64,000 nucleotides of DNA, taken from positions 1 to 64,000 of the forward strand of contig CAUVBP010000004.1 of assembly GCA_963550135.1 (NCBI GenBank). Reading direction: 5' to 3'. Position numbers and translations under genes: made by a program. Source of the stretch: Saccharimonas sp963550135 (GTDB lineage Bacteria > Patescibacteriota > Saccharimonadia > Saccharimonadales > Saccharimonadaceae). Every line of letters starts with the position of its first letter. Positions within the stretch are counted from its first letter, which is position 1. The notes below the pieces were generated by a model that did not search any database, was not told where the DNA came from, and worked only from the letters and a program-made list of their open reading frames with translations. Below are positions 17,083-26,064 of the stretch, one piece after another.

Positions 17083-18282
17083 ATTAGTACGCAACCAAAT
17101 CGAGTTAAAACTAATTTTGTACCGAGCGCAAAGGCTCATTCTAGCAAAACTAAAAGGCGCGGTGGTGTTTCTTGGACTTCCGTAGTATCGTATGTCGGCG
17201 TTTTTCTATTCATAGCAACGCTAATTGCTATCGGACAGCGTCCAGTTGGTGTTCAGGAAGGCGGCAACAATGCGCCACTAGCTAATGCTTCTACTTCAAG
17301 TACTAAAAATACCGTAGCGGCTGCAACTTCGGCTAGTACAGTCGATCCAGTTGTTGCTACGAATATAGCCTCATCACTAGCGGACACCACCAGCATGCCA
17401 GTTAGCGCTAACGTGGCGACACTTTCTCAGACGCTGACTATTGAAACGGTAATGTCGCAGACCTCCAGCAATGCAATTAGCAAGCCGCAGATTGTCCAGC
17501 CGACAGCTAATTCGCGGGCGGCTACTACTTATACCACCAAGGCTGGCGATACAGTTGATGCGGTAGCCAGCAAATATGGACTCAAGAAAGAGACTATAGC
17601 TTGGGCCAATAATCTATCGTCTGATGCGCTGGAGCCAAATACTACTTTAACAATTCTGCCAGTTGATGGTGTTCAGCATACCGTTAAGGCGGGTGACTCT
17701 GTTGATAGCATTGTTGCCAAGTATGGCGGTAATAAGGCTGATGTGGTGTCGTATAATGACCTAGAGCTCACTGGTTCGCTAACTGAAGGTAGGAACATTA
17801 TTGTTCCTGGCGGTGCTTTGCCAGAAAATGAACGTCCAGGATATGTGGCTCCTCGTGCTGCGGCTAGTAATCGGCGCAGCGCTTATGGGTATGGGTCGGG
17901 CCTGGGCGGTTACGGAAGCAATTACAATGGGGTTATCTCTGCCGGTAACAAATATGCATGGGGGAACTGTACTTGGTATGCTTACGAACGCCGAATGCAG
18001 CTAGGACGCCCAGTTGGTAGCTTCTGGGGTAATGCTAGTACTTGGGCTTATGCGGCAGCAGCGGCTGGATTGGCAGTTAATGGTACGCCGGCGCCTGGCG
18101 CAATAATGCAAAACGGCGGCGGATATGGCCATGTGGCGATTGTCGAGAGCGTTAATCCGGGCGTATCAATCACAATTAGCGAGATGAACGGTTATCGCTT
18201 TGGCGGCGGCTTTAATCGCGTTGGTCATGGCCAGATTTCCTGGGGCGAGGCCACTAGCGGTTACTATAGGTATATTCACTAA
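17083..18282 (+). CDS. Secreted LysM-CHAP peptidoglycan hydrolase with probable ATT start
   Basis: From ATT 17083 the protein is 399 residues. It has a basic N-terminus and a membrane/signal helix (about 31-49, VVSYVGVFLFIATLIAIG), two LysM domains (about 147-250) and a C-terminal CHAP domain with Cys296 (GNCTWYAYERR) and His350 (GHVAIVES). CHAP enzymes are amidases or endopeptidases of peptidoglycan. Between the in-frame stop at 17062 and ATG 17395 there is no ATG, GTG, TTG or CTG codon, and starting at 17395 would remove the export signal. AGGAG at 17071-17075 lies 7 bases before ATT 17083 (4 before a second ATT at 17080). ATT starts are known for infC. See the leader entries. Confidence 0.8.
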   Translation: MSTQPNRVKTNFVPSAKAHSSKTKRRGGVSWTSVVSYVGVFLFIATLIAIGQRPVGVQEGGNNAPLANASTSSTKNTVAAATSASTVDPVVATNIASSLADTTSMPVSANVATLSQTLTIETVMSQTSSNAISKPQIVQPTANSRAATTYTTKAGDTVDAVASKYGLKKETIAWANNLSSDALEPNTTLTILPVDGVQHTVKAGDSVDSIVAKYGGNKADVVSYNDLELTGSLTEGRNIIVPGGALPENERPGYVAPRAAASNRRSAYGYGSGLGGYGSNYNGVISAGNKYAWGNCTWYAYERRMQLGRPVGSFWGNASTWAYAAAAAGLAVNGTPAPGAIMQNGGGYGHVAIVESVNPGVSITISEMNGYRFGGGFNRVGHGQISWGEATSGYYRYIH

Positions 18283-18301
18283 GTATTTTACAAAACTAAT
18301 T

Positions 18302-18330
18302 AACACCTCTGTCAAATCAGGGGTGTTTTT
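18302..18330 (+). terminator. Rho-independent terminator
   Basis: Ten-pair hairpin (18302-18311 with 18318-18327, one T-G pair) followed by T residues. It closes the LysM-CHAP transcript just upstream of the obgE -10 box. Confidence 0.85.
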
Positions 18331-18338
18331 GGTATAAT
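18330..18338 (+). promoter_or_regulatory. Extended -10 promoter of obgE
   Basis: TGGTATAAT, 8 bases before ATG 18347, immediately after a terminator. Leaderless pattern. Confidence 0.65.
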
Positions 18339-18346
18339 GTGTCTGT

Positions 18347-19651
18347 ATGTTTGTTGATACAGCTAAAGTTTCAGTCCAGGCGGGCCGCGGTGGCGACGGC
18401 GCGGTCAGTTTTCGCCACGAGATTTACGTTGATAAAGGCGGTCCGGATGGCGGCGATGGGGGTCGCGGCGGTAATGTTGTGTTTTTGGCGACGGAACAGC
18501 TTAATACGCTATTAAACTTTCGTTACAAACCCGAGCTAAAGGCCGAAAATGGTGTCTCGGGCGCCAAGAAAAAAATGGCAGGCCGCGCTGGCAAGGATTT
18601 AGTCATTAAAGTGCCAGTTGGTACCATAGTCAAGCGTGATGGTAAAATCGTCGCCGATTTATCTAAACCAAATCAAAAAGCTGTTATTGCTAAGGGTGGC
18701 GATGGCGGTTTCGGCAATGCTCACTTTAAGTCGAGTGTCCGTCAAACACCGCGCATGGCAGAAGTGGGCGAGCTCGGCGAATCGTTCGAGGCAGAATTAG
18801 AACTGAAATTATTGGCTGATGTCGGTTTGGTGGGTTTTCCTAATGCTGGTAAGTCAACCTTTTTGAGTGTAGTGTCAAATGCTCGTCCTGAAATTGCAGA
18901 TTATGAATTTACTACGTTGACGCCGAATCTCGGTGTAGCTGATGTCGATGACAGCTCGCTTTTAATCGCTGATATTCCAGGGTTGATTGAAGGGGCTAGT
19001 GATGGTAAAGGACTGGGTGATGCCTTTTTGCGGCACATTGAGAGGACTGCCGTACTACTCCATTTGGTGGACGCTTATAGTAACGACGTAGCTGAGCGCT
19101 ACCTGGCGATCCGCCGCGAACTCAAAAAGTACAGTGCCGAACTGGCGTCGCGTCCCGAGATAGTAGCTTTAACTAAATGCGAAGGATTAGATCAGGATAT
19201 CATTCAAATGCAAATTGACACCTTAAGAGCTGTCACTAGCGAGGACACACAGGTTTTCGCTATTTCTTCGGTATCGCATAAAGGCGTAATTGATGTACTG
19301 AGAGCTCTGCAGGTGCAAGTTGTAGCAACGCGCGCAGCCGAGAATGAGCAGAAGCAGACTGACGATTTGAATAACGATAAACTTGAGACAATCACTCTCA
19401 GTGGCAACGAGACGATCTCGAGCAGTTGGGAAGTTTCATACGATGCTGATAAGCAAATCTACCGCGTGTTTGGCGGCAAGATAGAAAAATTTGCTCGTCG
19501 CACCAATTTTGATCAGTTTGAAAGCGTCAATCGTTTACGCGATATCATGCGCCGTTATGGTATCGCGCACGAGCTAATGCGCCAAGGTGCTACTGGCGAT
19601 AGCTTGGTGCAGATTGGCGAATCGACGCCGTTTACGCTGGTTGAGCAGTAG
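18347..19651 (+). CDS. obgE: GTPase Obg/CgtA
   Basis: 434 residues with the three-domain Obg layout. The Gly-rich OBG domain (about 1-158) includes GGDGGRGGNVVF. The G domain carries GFPNAGKST (G1, near 163), DIPGLIEGA (G3) and TKCE (G4). A C-terminal OCT domain (about 355-430) follows. Obg acts in 50S subunit assembly and stress signalling. The OCT domain is typical of Gram-positive Obg. Single-gene transcription unit with its own promoter. Confidence 0.95.
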   Translation: MFVDTAKVSVQAGRGGDGAVSFRHEIYVDKGGPDGGDGGRGGNVVFLATEQLNTLLNFRYKPELKAENGVSGAKKKMAGRAGKDLVIKVPVGTIVKRDGKIVADLSKPNQKAVIAKGGDGGFGNAHFKSSVRQTPRMAEVGELGESFEAELELKLLADVGLVGFPNAGKSTFLSVVSNARPEIADYEFTTLTPNLGVADVDDSSLLIADIPGLIEGASDGKGLGDAFLRHIERTAVLLHLVDAYSNDVAERYLAIRRELKKYSAELASRPEIVALTKCEGLDQDIIQMQIDTLRAVTSEDTQVFAISSVSHKGVIDVLRALQVQVVATRAAENEQKQTDDLNNDKLETITLSGNETISSSWEVSYDADKQIYRVFGGKIEKFARRTNFDQFESVNRLRDIMRRYGIAHELMRQGATGDSLVQIGESTPFTLVEQ

Positions 19652-19674
19652 ATTTGGGCGTCGTCTGGTAGCTT

Positions 19675-19683
19675 TGCTATACT
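19675..19683 (+). promoter_or_regulatory. Extended -10 promoter of sbcB
   Basis: TGCTATACT, 6 bases before ATG 19690. Leaderless pattern. Confidence 0.6.
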
Positions 19684-19689
19684 ATAGTT

Positions 19690-21105
19690 ATGGCGCAAAC
19701 ATTTTTCTTCTACGACCTCGAAACCAGCGGACTAAACCCGCGACAAGACCGCATCATGCAGTTTGCTGGGCAGCGAACGGATATGGACCTTGAGCCAATT
19801 GGTGAGCCGTATAATCTGCTGGTGACGCTGAATGATGATACTTTGCCGAGCCCCGATGCGCTGATGGTGACTGGCATCACGCCGCAAAAAACGGTCGAGG
19901 AAGGCTACACTGAGGCACAGTTTGCACGGATGCTGAGTGAGGAAATTTTTACGCCGGATACTATTGCGGTTGGTTTTAATAATATTCGGTTTGACGACGA
20001 ATTTATCCGCCATTTGTTGTGGCGCAATTTTCATGATCCTTACGAATGGAGCTGGAAAGACGGTCGCTCGCGTTGGGACTTGCTAGATGTGGTGCGATTG
20101 ACGCGGGCGCTCAGGCCGGAAGGAATCAAGTGGCCGCTTGATGCTAAAGGTGAGCCTAGCAACCGCCTAGAGCTGATCACCAGCGCTAATGGTATTGCGC
20201 ATGAAAATGCTCATGACGCTTTGGCGGACGTGACGGCGCTGATTGCCGTGACGAAATTGATTAAGCAAAAGCAGCCGCAGCTGTATGACTATTTACTAAA
20301 AATGCGTGACAAAAAAGTAGTCCAGCAACTGGTCAATGTGGACGACAAAAAACCGTTTGTCTATGCCAGTGGGCGTTACGATAAAGAATTTGCCAAAACT
20401 ACGGTGGCATTTCCACTGACGACCAGTCGAAACGGCGGTGTGGTTGTCTATGATCTGCGCTATGATCCGACGCCGTTTGTTGAGCTGAGTACTGAAGAAT
20501 TATCGAAGAAAATCTTTGCTTCGTGGGAAGAGCGCCAGGCCGAAGATTTCGTTAAATTGCCAGTCAAAGAGTTGCAGTACAATCGCTGTCCGGCGGTGGC
20601 GCCACTGGGTGTGCTGGAGCAGGGCGATGGCTGGCAGAAGATTTCGCTTGATCTAAAGACAGTGCAGAAACATCAAAATATTTTACTAAATCACCCGGAC
20701 TTTGCCGAAAAATTACGGACTATTTTTGAAAACAAGCCAGCCTTCAAGAAACTGCCCGATCCGGAAGCGCAATTGTATGAAGGCTTTTTGAACGACCGTG
20801 ATCGTATCCGTGTCGAGGCGGTGCGTAATGCTGATGAGCGCGAGCTGGCTGATTTTCATCCAGAGTTTCAGGACGAACGGTTAGCGCCGCTATTGCTACA
20901 CTACAAAGCACGTAATTTTCCGCGCTCACTCAGTGAAGATGATCTGGCGCAGTGGGAAGCGTGGCGGGCTCAGCGCTTGCAGGCACAATTGCCAGGGTTT
21001 ATGACAGCTTTGCATCGTTTAGCGCCGACAGCGACTGACGAGCAGCAGTTTATTTTGCAAGAATTGCAATTGTGGGCTGAGTCTACGTTACCGGCTAGCG
21101 ACTAA
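19690..21105 (+). CDS. sbcB: Exodeoxyribonuclease I (SbcB)
   Basis: 471 residues matching the ExoI family length. A DEDD exonuclease domain starts with FFYDLETSGLNP (ExoI), continues with GFNNIRFDDEF (ExoII) and HDALADV (ExoIII), then the ExoI-specific SH3-like and C-terminal helical regions. It degrades single-stranded DNA 3' to 5' in recombination and mismatch repair. The following 20 bases separate it from a convergent membrane-protein gene. Confidence 0.93.
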   Translation: MAQTFFFYDLETSGLNPRQDRIMQFAGQRTDMDLEPIGEPYNLLVTLNDDTLPSPDALMVTGITPQKTVEEGYTEAQFARMLSEEIFTPDTIAVGFNNIRFDDEFIRHLLWRNFHDPYEWSWKDGRSRWDLLDVVRLTRALRPEGIKWPLDAKGEPSNRLELITSANGIAHENAHDALADVTALIAVTKLIKQKQPQLYDYLLKMRDKKVVQQLVNVDDKKPFVYASGRYDKEFAKTTVAFPLTTSRNGGVVVYDLRYDPTPFVELSTEELSKKIFASWEERQAEDFVKLPVKELQYNRCPAVAPLGVLEQGDGWQKISLDLKTVQKHQNILLNHPDFAEKLRTIFENKPAFKKLPDPEAQLYEGFLNDRDRIRVEAVRNADERELADFHPEFQDERLAPLLLHYKARNFPRSLSEDDLAQWEAWRAQRLQAQLPGFMTALHRLAPTATDEQQFILQELQLWAESTLPASD

Positions 21106-21124
21106 AACTCTCGTGTGCTGGTAG

Positions 21125-21385
21125 CTATTCTTTTGGAGGCAACGGACGTTGAATAGTATTTTCTATGTAGGTGAATATGTTTATGACTATCATTGCGTAT
21201 AGCAATAGCATAACCCAGTATGGTACTGATATGTGTGTACCAGGTATAGCGCCGACTAGTACGAAATTCATTAGCGAATCGTAAATGTCGTGGCGCAGCA
21301 AAAATAGAGGTACACCGATAAGGCACGCCAATACAACACGAATCTTGATGCTGAGGACAGCGAATAGTTCAATTAATGCTCTCAT
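21125..21385 (-). CDS. Small membrane protein, two helices
   Basis: 86 residues: hydrophobic segments at about 8-29 and 50-75, with a basic-acidic C-terminus (NTIQRPLPPKE). No family recognised. TATAGT 8 bases upstream of ATG fits the leaderless promoter pattern and supports that the gene is real. Convergent with sbcB. Confidence 0.55.
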   Translation of the reverse strand: MRALIELFAVLSIKIRVVLACLIGVPLFLLRHDIYDSLMNFVLVGAIPGTHISVPYWVMLLLYAMIVINIFTYIENTIQRPLPPKE

Positions 21386-21393
21386 TTGACTAT

Positions 21394-21416
21394 ACTATAG
21401 CAAATATACTATAGTA
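21394..21416 (-). promoter_or_regulatory. -10 region with duplicated ATACTATAG
   Basis: On the minus strand TATAGT (21399-21394) ends 8 bases before ATG 21385. On the plus strand ATACTATAG occurs twice, 14 bases apart; it may simply be two alternative -10 boxes. Confidence 0.4.
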
Positions 21417-21518
21417 TGTGCAACGATAAGCACGATACAGTTTTAGTTTATTTGGATGATATTTAAAGTGTAATACGTGCACAGATGTTTTGCGGTAATG
21501 GATTTTTTTACCGAAAAA

Positions 21519-21527
21519 TGCTAAAAT
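21519..21527 (+). promoter_or_regulatory. Extended -10 promoter of uvrA
   Basis: TGCTAAAAT, 8 bases before ATG 21536. No LexA-type box was recognised in the 150-base gap upstream (21386-21535). Confidence 0.5.
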
Positions 21528-21535
21528 AAGTAGTC

Positions 21536-24367
21536 ATGTCAGATAGTATCAAGATCACCGGTGCACGCCAGAATAACTTAAAAAACGTGAGTTTGGAAAT
21601 TCCACGCGATAAGTTTGTGGTGGTGACAGGACTTAGCGGCAGCGGTAAATCAAGCCTGGTTTTCGATACTATCTATGCCGAAGGGCAACGGCGCTATGTT
21701 GAAAGCTTGAGCAGTTATGCGCGGCAATTCTTGGGCATCATGGACAAGCCAGATGTCGACTCAATTGATGGATTGAGCCCGGCAATTTCAATAGATCAAA
21801 AATCAACCAGTCGTAATCCGCGTTCAACGGTTGCCACGGTAACAGAAATTTACGACTATTTACGCTTGTTGTTCGCGCGTGTTGGCGTACCTCATTGTCC
21901 GGCACTTTTGCCAGATGGTAAGCGCTGCGGCAAGCCGGTACAACGACGAACAGCACAATCAATTATTGATGAAATCATGAAATTACCTGAAGGCGCAAAA
22001 TTAATGATTCTGGCGCCGATTGTCAGTCAGAAAAAAGGCGAGTTTCAGCATATTCCTGAACAGTATATGCGCAGCGGTTTTGCTCGAGCGCGAGTGGACG
22101 GCGTAATTTATGCACTAGATGAGTTTCCAGAATTACAAAAGAGTTATAAACATGATATCGAATTGGTCGTAGACCGCTTGGTGATGCGTCCAGATATGAT
22201 TTCGCGCGTATCGCAATCGGTCGAACAATCGTTAGAATTGGCTGGCGGCATAGTCCAAGTGTTGGATGCGGATAGCGGCGAGATTTTGACTTATAGCCAA
22301 CGCTATGCCTGTGTGGATCACCCGGGCGAGGAGATTCCTGAATTGGAGCCGCGGCTATTCAGTTTTAACGCGCCGCAAGGTGCTTGTCCAGTATGTACGG
22401 GGCTGGGCACACGAATGGAGATTGATCCTAGCTTGGTTTTTAACAAAAACTTGACGATTGCTGAGGGTGCGATTCGTCCGTTTAATCGTTTCAGTGTTGA
22501 TGCTTGGTATATGAAACGGCTTGAAGCGGTGGCGGCTGAACATGGTTTTAGTCTACACGTACCAGTGCGCGAACTAAGCGACGATGTGCGGAAATTATTG
22601 ATGTATGGTACAGGCGAGCAAAAATATCGCGTTGAGCTAGGTAATGGCCGGCACTATGATTCAACATTTGAAGGGATTATTCCAAATCTCGAGCGTCGTC
22701 ACCGCGAAACTGATAGCGACTTCATGCGCAAAGATATTGAGCGATTTATGCGTGAGCGCAAATGCACAGCCTGCAAGGGCGCTCGCCTTAAACCGGTAGT
22801 CTTAGCGGTGACGGTTAGCGGCTTGTCGATTATGGATATTTGTAATCTAGACGTCGAGAACGCCTTAGATGTCTTTAGCCAGCTGAAATTTGACGACAAC
22901 GAAATGAAGATCGTCAAACTAGTGATTAAAGAGATTAACGCTCGTCTGGGATTTATGAATAACGTAGGGTTGAATTATCTAGAACTGGGGCGAGCTGCTA
23001 ATACTCTGAGCGGCGGCGAGGCACAGCGGATTCGTCTAGCGACACAGATTGGCTCTGGGCTGCAAGGGGTGCTATATGTTTTAGACGAGCCGTCAATTGG
23101 CTTGCATCAGCGCGACAACGATCGATTGATCAAAACGCTCAAGCATTTGCGCGATCTGGGCAATACCGTATTGGTTGTCGAACATGACGAAGAGACGATC
23201 GCTGCAGCTGATTTTTTGGTGGACGTGGGTCCAGGTGCTGGCGTGCATGGCGGCGAGATTGTAGCTGCTGGCACGCCAGCCGAGGTGGCGCAGAATCCAG
23301 CCAGTATCACTGGGCGATATTTATCTGGAGCAGAAAAGATATCGGTTCCCAAGAAACGCCGTGCGGTCGAGAAAGATCGCAAACTTGTTGTTCGCGGCGC
23401 TAAGGAGAATAACCTAAAAAATATTGATGTCGAGTTTCCGTTGGGCGTAATGACACTAGTGACTGGCGTTAGCGGCAGCGGCAAGTCGACATTAGTCAAT
23501 GACATTGTAGCCAACGAATTGACGGCGCGTCTGCATCGAGCGCAGACCGTACCGGGCGACCATGATAGAATCGACGGTGTCAAGCAATTAGATAAAGCTA
23601 TCGTCATTGATCAGTCGGCGATAGGACGTACACCGCGTTCTAATCCAGCAACTTATACGGGCGTGTTTACGCAGATTCGCGAATTGTTTGTTAATACCCC
23701 TGAGGCTAATATTCGCGGTTACAAAGCAGGGCGTTTTAGTTTCAATGTCAAGGGTGGTCGCTGCGAGAATTGCCAAGGCGACGGTGTGATAAAGATTGAA
23801 ATGCACTTTTTGCCGGACGTTTATATACAGTGCCCAGAATGCCACGGCAAGCGTTACAACCGCGAAGCGCTAGAGATTAAATATAAGGGCAAAACTATTA
23901 GCGATATTCTAGAAATGACGGTCGAGCAAGCCTGCGAGTTCTTTACTAATATTCCAGCTATCTCCCGCAAGCTCGAGACAATTAACGAAGTTGGTTTGGG
24001 CTATGTGAAGCTTGGGCAGCCAGCGACGACGTTCTCTGGCGGTGAGGCGCAGCGCATTAAATTGGCAACAGAGCTATCACGTCGTTCGACTGGTAAAACA
24101 CTTTATATACTCGACGAGCCAACGACTGGCTTGCATACTGCTGATGTGCGCAAATTGCTCGAGATTTTACAAAAATTAGTCGATGGTGGTAACAGTATGA
24201 TAATCATTGAGCATAATCTGGAAGTCATTAAATGCGCTGATTGGATTATTGATATGGGTCCAGAGGGTGGACAAGGCGGCGGCAGAGTGGTTGCCGCTGG
24301 CACACCAGAAGACGTCTCAAACAATCCAGAAAGTCAAACTGGGAAATACTTACAGAAGCTGTTATAA
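21536..24367 (+). CDS. uvrA: Excinuclease ABC subunit A
   Basis: 943-residue damage-recognition ATPase of nucleotide excision repair. Two ABC modules: Walker A GLSGSGKSS (about 32-40) and GVSGSGKST in the second half, ABC signatures TLSGGEAQR and TFSGGEAQR. Zinc modules are retained: CPVCTGLG with CTACKGARL in the first half, and CENCQGDG with CPECHGKRY in the second. Full family length. It stands alone; uvrB and uvrC are not in the window. Confidence 0.97.
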   Translation: MSDSIKITGARQNNLKNVSLEIPRDKFVVVTGLSGSGKSSLVFDTIYAEGQRRYVESLSSYARQFLGIMDKPDVDSIDGLSPAISIDQKSTSRNPRSTVATVTEIYDYLRLLFARVGVPHCPALLPDGKRCGKPVQRRTAQSIIDEIMKLPEGAKLMILAPIVSQKKGEFQHIPEQYMRSGFARARVDGVIYALDEFPELQKSYKHDIELVVDRLVMRPDMISRVSQSVEQSLELAGGIVQVLDADSGEILTYSQRYACVDHPGEEIPELEPRLFSFNAPQGACPVCTGLGTRMEIDPSLVFNKNLTIAEGAIRPFNRFSVDAWYMKRLEAVAAEHGFSLHVPVRELSDDVRKLLMYGTGEQKYRVELGNGRHYDSTFEGIIPNLERRHRETDSDFMRKDIERFMRERKCTACKGARLKPVVLAVTVSGLSIMDICNLDVENALDVFSQLKFDDNEMKIVKLVIKEINARLGFMNNVGLNYLELGRAANTLSGGEAQRIRLATQIGSGLQGVLYVLDEPSIGLHQRDNDRLIKTLKHLRDLGNTVLVVEHDEETIAAADFLVDVGPGAGVHGGEIVAAGTPAEVAQNPASITGRYLSGAEKISVPKKRRAVEKDRKLVVRGAKENNLKNIDVEFPLGVMTLVTGVSGSGKSTLVNDIVANELTARLHRAQTVPGDHDRIDGVKQLDKAIVIDQSAIGRTPRSNPATYTGVFTQIRELFVNTPEANIRGYKAGRFSFNVKGGRCENCQGDGVIKIEMHFLPDVYIQCPECHGKRYNREALEIKYKGKTISDILEMTVEQACEFFTNIPAISRKLETINEVGLGYVKLGQPATTFSGGEAQRIKLATELSRRSTGKTLYILDEPTTGLHTADVRKLLEILQKLVDGGNSMIIIEHNLEVIKCADWIIDMGPEGGQGGGRVVAAGTPEDVSNNPESQTGKYLQKLL

Positions 24368-24429
24368 ACGATAATCTTTGCAAAGACTAAAAACCTAATC
24401 TCAGACGAAAGATTTGGTGCGGATTTGCG

Positions 24430-25089
24430 TTATTTTTTCCGTTTGGACGTCTTGGTTTTTGAGAATAAAACTTGGAGCTGTTTTTTGAGAGCCGCGCGGT
24501 TTGATGGTTTCTTGAGCGCGTGAATAATCATCGGCGAGACAGAGAGGAATATAATTATAAGCGCAGCAACCTCGATGTTAACGCCTGCTTTGGTAAGTAA
24601 TTCACCGGCGTAATAACCTAGATAAACAAACAGTGATGACCACAAGAATCCGCCGATAATGTTAAAAACCAAAAATGTTCTGTAATGCATTTTGCTGGCG
24701 CCAGCAACGATTGGCGCAAAAGTTCGGACAATCGGCGCAAAACGAGCCAACACGATAGTAATTGAACCGTGCTTGTCGTAGAATTTTTCAGTTTGCTCTA
24801 AATATTTTTTCTTGAAAAAACGCGAATTTTCTTTTTCAAATAATTTGCGGCCGACCTTATGTCCAAAACTATAGCCAACACTATCGCCTAGCACGGCTGC
24901 CAAAAATATCAGGATAGCGAATAGATGAATGTCAATTGGCAAAATATGCTGTTGTACCATATATGCCGCCGTAAATAGCAAGCTATCGCCTGGAAATATG
25001 AAGCCGATTAATAAACCTGACTCAGCGAAGACTACCAATAAGATAATTGGCACGCCAAGATGAATAATCAAATTAATAAAGGCTTCCAT
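24430..25089 (-). CDS. DedA-family membrane protein
   Basis: 219 residues. Several hydrophobic segments and the DedA signatures FIFPGDSLLF, GYSFGHKVGR and FAPIVRTFAPIVAG with the conserved Arg. DedA proteins are linked to lipid scrambling or polyprenyl-phosphate carrier recycling and membrane homeostasis. Start ATG 25089 is preferred over 25122 because a TGCTATAAT box ends 10 bases upstream, leaving the first 11 codons of the longer frame within the promoter. Confidence 0.9.
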   Translation of the reverse strand: MEAFINLIIHLGVPIILLVVFAESGLLIGFIFPGDSLLFTAAYMVQQHILPIDIHLFAILIFLAAVLGDSVGYSFGHKVGRKLFEKENSRFFKKKYLEQTEKFYDKHGSITIVLARFAPIVRTFAPIVAGASKMHYRTFLVFNIIGGFLWSSLFVYLGYYAGELLTKAGVNIEVAALIIIFLSVSPMIIHALKKPSNRAALKKQLQVLFSKTKTSKRKK

Positions 25090-25099
25090 GCTAGAGATG

Positions 25100-25108
25100 A
25101 TTATAGCA
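25100..25108 (-). promoter_or_regulatory. Extended -10 promoter of the DedA gene
   Basis: TGCTATAAT on the minus strand, 10 bases before ATG 25089. Confidence 0.5.
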
Positions 25109-25218
25109 CAGATTTCTAGCACCAGCTAATGGAATAGGTTTGGGTTTAAAAATTTATTGTCGAAACGAATCGGGAATATCGTGAATTACTAGCTTGGTTA
25201 GAATCATTATCATAAACA

Positions 25219-25227
25219 TGTTATAAT
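25219..25227 (+). promoter_or_regulatory. Promoter and leader of rplY
   Basis: TGTTATAAT (25219-25227) begins a leader of about 45 bases containing the small inverted repeat ACC..GGT around TCCGGAAA, and a good SD (AGGAAGAGAG) before ATG 25280. Unlike most promoters here it gives a leadered mRNA. Confidence 0.55.
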
Positions 25228-25279
25228 AGAGAAGCAATAGTAAACCTCCGGAAAGGTATCTAACGAAAGGAAGAGAGAA

Positions 25280-25984
25280 ATGGGAGAAAAAATTACTCTG
25301 AAGATTGCTAAGCGCGAAGTGCTTGGCAAAAAAGTTAAGACGCTACGTCGCCAAGGAATTACGCCAGGCGTGGTCTACGGTGCGGGTATGGAAGCGGTGC
25401 CGATTCAGGCTGAAGCTGGCGAAGTGCTGCGCGTCTATAAGTTAGCTGGCAAGCATACGCCCGTCCAGTTGCTAGGCAGCGAGCGGCGCATAGCGATGAT
25501 TAAGGATGTTGAATCATATCCGACTAGGTCAAATGCTCTTCGTCATATTTCTTTTCACGCAGTTCGGGCTGATGAGCCAGTAATTGCCGAGGTGCCGATT
25601 CGTTTGAGCGGTACAGGAGAATCTGAGGCGGAGCGTGCCGGCTTGGTAGTGCTACAAGCGCTTGAGAAGATCAAGGTCAAGGCCTTGCCGATGGATCTGC
25701 CAGAAGCATTGGAAGCGCCGACGAGCGGTCTTGTTAAAGAAGGCGACCGCGTGACTGTGGGCGATATTGTTTTGCCGGATGGTGTTGAGCTGGTCGATAG
25801 CGACGACGGCCGCGAAGGCACGGCTGACGACGATACTACCGTAAAAGATTTGGTTGTGGCAAACGTCTATGAGCCGAGCGCTCTAGCAGCTGCCAACGAT
25901 GCGGCGGCCGGCGAAGCTGAGTCCGCTGACGCCGAGCAGGTCGAAGTTACGGGAGAAGCTGAAAAGACTGAAGCGTCGGAATAG
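25280..25984 (+). CDS. rplY: 50S ribosomal protein L25, CTC form
   Basis: 234 residues. N-terminal L25 domain that binds 5S rRNA (KIAKREVLGKKVKTLRRQGITPGVVYG split over residues 7-33), followed by the C-terminal TL5/CTC beta domain and an acidic Ala/Glu tail. It stabilises the 50S central protuberance. Closed by a strong terminator shared with the convergent ABC transporter. Confidence 0.93.
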   Translation: MGEKITLKIAKREVLGKKVKTLRRQGITPGVVYGAGMEAVPIQAEAGEVLRVYKLAGKHTPVQLLGSERRIAMIKDVESYPTRSNALRHISFHAVRADEPVIAEVPIRLSGTGESEAERAGLVVLQALEKIKVKALPMDLPEALEAPTSGLVKEGDRVTVGDIVLPDGVELVDSDDGREGTADDDTTVKDLVVANVYEPSALAAANDAAAGEAESADAEQVEVTGEAEKTEASE

Positions 25985-26001
25985 TCTAGTCTTAGATTAT
26001 C

Positions 26002-26034
26002 AAAAAACACCGTCATGATTTGGCGGTGTTTTTC
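26002..26034. terminator. Bidirectional terminator between rplY and the ABC exporter
   Basis: Hairpin AAAAACACCG / CGGTGTTTTT around an 11-base loop, with A and T tracts on the two sides, so it works on both strands for the convergent genes. Confidence 0.85.
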
Positions 26035-26064
26035 TATTGCTTCTATAGTCGTAAACTCTAGAAA

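Noticed and set aside
17395..18282. Start of the LysM-CHAP protein at the first ATG (17395)
   Set aside because: It lies after the export helix and has no SD or promoter; the frame upstream is open with protein-like composition back to the ATT codons next to AGGAG.
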